Shown: piece after piece, positions 19,250 through 20,895 of the stretch
Layout: each line of letters starts with the position of its first letter
Position numbering within the stretch: position 1 is the first letter of the stretch
Source: Botryllus schlosseri
Lineage: Eukaryota > Chordata > Ascidiacea > Stolidobranchia > Styelidae
Assembly: GCA_000444245.1 (NCBI GenBank)
Contig: ATSW01079878.1
Span: 1-20,895, forward strand
Reading direction: 5' to 3'
DNA length: 20,895 nucleotides
Notes under the pieces: model-generated
The model's database searches: none
What the model was told of the DNA's origin: nothing
The model's input: only the letters and a program-made list of their open reading frames with translations
Made by a program: the position numbers and the translations under genes

Positions 19250-20434
19250 CAGAGGTGGGCAAATTACGGCCCGCAGCACCGTTCTGTGCGGCCCGCGAGA
19301 GTCTAAAGACATTTTTTTTAATATTGATAAAATGCGTACTAGAAATCGAATTAATGCAGGGACTTGATTAAACTTTTTCTTAGCATATTTCACCATGATA
19401 ATTCTCATACAGTGGTTCTTAAACTGGGAGCGTGCCCACCTTAGTAGCGTGAAAGCATCTGAAGGGGGCGCGATGCTGAGCTCAACTGAAGAAATTTTTC
19501 GCGCCCCGCGCGATTTACATCCAATTCATATTTATTGCTCTGTATTTAGTCTGAATTTCATATTTCAAAATCTCTCATCCGCACAGTCGTAACCTTCAAT
19601 GCGATCAAACTATCAATTAGGTTTGCTTGCATCCTGGTTGCGTTTTGTGATATGACGGTAATGGTGGCGCGAAATCTGTCACCATCATAAAGGGGGTAGG
19701 GGGGTGGGGGTGTCTTAAAAGGTATGAGAACCACTGTTCTAAGGTACATACTTCATATAGTATTTTTTCCGTATAATTTCTGGCGCGACAGCCCGATCTC
19801 AAGGCCCACACAGTTTGAAAGGTTTCAACTGCTAAACATCATAGAAATCCTAATAACGAGATTGACATAATTCGGATCACGAGTGGGATTTCAGATTGGC
19901 CACTCCGGTTATGATTATTTCAGTGATGTGCTTATAAAATACGATTCGCACGTGTCTTAGGTAGATTCGTTCTCTGCATGCGTAGACTTGGAGTATTTAT
20001 ATTTTATCTACACATAGTAGAAGCGTATTTGAAGCTAACATGGTTATGATGCTGTCAATATTGTGTGACCCGGAACTGAACCAAAAGTGGAATTAGTAAA
20101 TCTTTGAGCAGATTGCTGCTCACAGATTTAAATTTCAATCCTGTTCTAAGAATCGGGACAACCGAGTTTCATCTCTATAATGTTGACAAATTGGTTGGTT
20201 ATTGAGGTCGACCAGCCTATGAAATCTCCCCACTATGTTTTTGACGTGTGTACGATATCATCAAAGTACTGCTTGGTTTGTTTTAAATAAGCATATATAT
20301 TATCTCCATGTCCTCACTATATAATCAAAAATCAATATTGCGTTTTGGTTTATAATCCCAATTTTATAGTGCGGCCCGCGAATGGATTCGGATGTTGAAT
20401 GCGGCCCGGGCGCTCAAAAGTTTGCCCATCCCTG
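19250..20434. mobile_element. hAT element, CAGAGGTGGGCAAA type, perfect target duplication
   Basis: TCGTAGAC flanks the element at 19242-19249 and 20435-20442 without mismatch. The left end is CAGAGGTGGGCAAATTACGG with GCGGCCCGCGAG; the right end, inverted, is CAGGGATGGGCAAACTTTTG with GGCCCGGGCCGCATTC-like sequence. It is 1185 bp including a nested 327-bp hAT, so about 858 bp without it. No transposase was recognised. The insertion looks young. Confidence 0.88.
19410..19736. mobile_element. 327-bp hAT MITE nested in 19250-20434
   Basis: Ends CAGTGGTTCTTAAACTGGG and GGTATGAGAACCACTG are inverted copies of the widespread CAGTGGTTCTCAAAC hAT terminus. The flanking 8-mers TTCTCATA and TTCTAAGG agree at five positions, so the duplication is partly decayed. 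A run of G with few interruptions (AGGGGGTAGGGGGGTGGGGG) lies at about 19691-19710 and could form a quadruplex. Non-coding. Confidence 0.8.
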
Positions 20435-20442
20435 TCGTAGAC

Positions 20443-20640
20443 ACTCCCATCCGTGAATAGCAAAAAGGTTGAACAGTTGAACATCCTTACAGCCTGTACC
20501 TCCAATAGATTCGTAAAAATATTCTTCCAGAAAACGTATGCGCACCGCTATTTGAGAGAGCGACAAACAGCTGTTACCCCCTAACGAAAGCCGGTGAGTC
20601 AGCTATCGTCAGCTGTCCTGAAGAGTTCTTCGGAGTGAAA
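20443..20640. other. Short region with CAGCTG motifs upstream of a TATA box
   Basis: CAGCTG E-boxes occur at about 20568 and 20609, with a related CAGCTA at 20598. They lie 30-80 bases before TATAAAG at 20641. No coding was recognised. Confidence 0.3.
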
Positions 20641-20647
20641 TATAAAG
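20641..20647 (+). promoter_or_regulatory. Candidate TATA box
   Basis: TATAAAG is preceded by E-box-like motifs and followed about 50 bases later by an ATG in a strong context (AGCATGG). The spacing fits a core promoter with a transcription start near 20670-20682. Confidence 0.35.
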
Positions 20648-20696
20648 CCGACGGTCAGTGGTATTTTATGATTTCTTGATCACTTCATTTGACAGC

Positions 20697-20711
20697 ATGG
20701 CATTATTGCAG
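20697..20711 (+). CDS. Candidate first coding exon, partial gene leaving the window
   Basis: ATGGCATTATTGCAG (MALLQ) is followed directly by GTAAAATA, a usable donor, and the ATG has A at -3 and G at +4. Together with the upstream TATA box this could be a first coding exon whose partners lie beyond 20895. Unspliced, the frame stops after 13 codons. A different ORF from an ATG at 20728 stays open to the window end but runs through a T/G homopolymer. Confidence 0.22.
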
Positions 20712-20819
20712 GTAAAATACTTAGACTATGCCAAGTAAACGGAACATGGAAGAAGCATATAGACGCAAGAGGTTGCCAACCTGTGCTAGATTCAGTATGT
20801 ATTCTAAACTTGAATATTG

Positions 20820-20845
20820 TTTTTTTTTTTTGGGAGGGGGGGGGA
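20820..20845. repeat. Poly(T)-poly(G) homopolymer junction
   Basis: Twelve T are followed by GGGA and nine G. Such junctions are prone to length errors in sequencing, so frames crossing it should not be trusted. Confidence 0.8.
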
Positions 20846-20895
20846 ATTCATGGTGTTTGTCGACTACTATGGTCATTTACACCAGGCCGATATTC

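Noticed and set aside
1-20895. LTR elements, Polintons or other virus-like elements
   Set aside because: No long direct terminal repeats, primer-binding sites, or protease, integrase or capsid-like peptides were recognised anywhere in the window.

Overview
The window is eukaryotic and almost certainly from an invertebrate animal. It is AT-rich, has no operon-like ORF arrangement, and its only well-supported gene has several exons separated by very short introns (about 59, 65 and 196 bp). That gene encodes a Ly6/uPAR three-finger protein, a family of animals. Repeats belong mainly to the hAT DNA transposon superfamily, with 8-bp target duplications and animal-type terminal repeats beginning CAGTGGTTC, CAGGGGTGG and CAGACATGGGG. 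A tunicate, hemichordate or similar lineage is plausible, but the species cannot be fixed from the sequence.

Layout. 1-110 is the edge of an interspersed repeat whose inverted relative lies near 18 kb. 343-3841 is a stack of three hAT elements: a 1.76-kb element rich in CGATTA motifs (343-2098), the right-hand part of a second family (2107-2566), and a 1.28-kb element carrying the C-terminal end of a decayed hAT transposase on the minus strand (2567-3841). The Ly6/uPAR gene, predicted to be membrane-anchored, occupies 4412-5253 on the plus strand. A 673-bp hAT with a perfect target duplication lies at 6880-7552. At 7875-9304 a minus-strand host-like terminal exon is split in frame by a 1242-bp hAT (7973-9214), which itself holds GC-rich, coding-like cargo. 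9682-10913 is a better-preserved relative of the 2107-2566 element, with another hAT nested inside it (about 10136-10772). A 124-bp MITE sits at 11082-11205.

11206-16181 is about 5 kb of apparently unique sequence with only weak exon candidates. 16182-17011 holds several adjacent exon-like ORFs with plausible short introns, a possible but unproven gene. The right end is again repeat-dense: a small element with GTCAAAA motifs (17771-18170), a 235-bp near-perfect palindrome (18207-18441), a 791-bp hAT abutting it (18444-19234), and a 1185-bp hAT (19250-20434) that contains a 327-bp hAT (19410-19736). The last 260 bases contain a TATA box and a possible first coding exon.

Recognisable hAT sequence covers roughly two-fifths of the window. 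The main biological points are the Ly6/uPAR gene with its candidate alternative stop-carrying exon, the recent-looking hAT insertion that breaks an exon, and the nested hAT history that can be read from target duplications and an apparently unoccupied site in a sister copy. No CRISPR array, tRNA, rRNA, LTR element or Polinton was seen.
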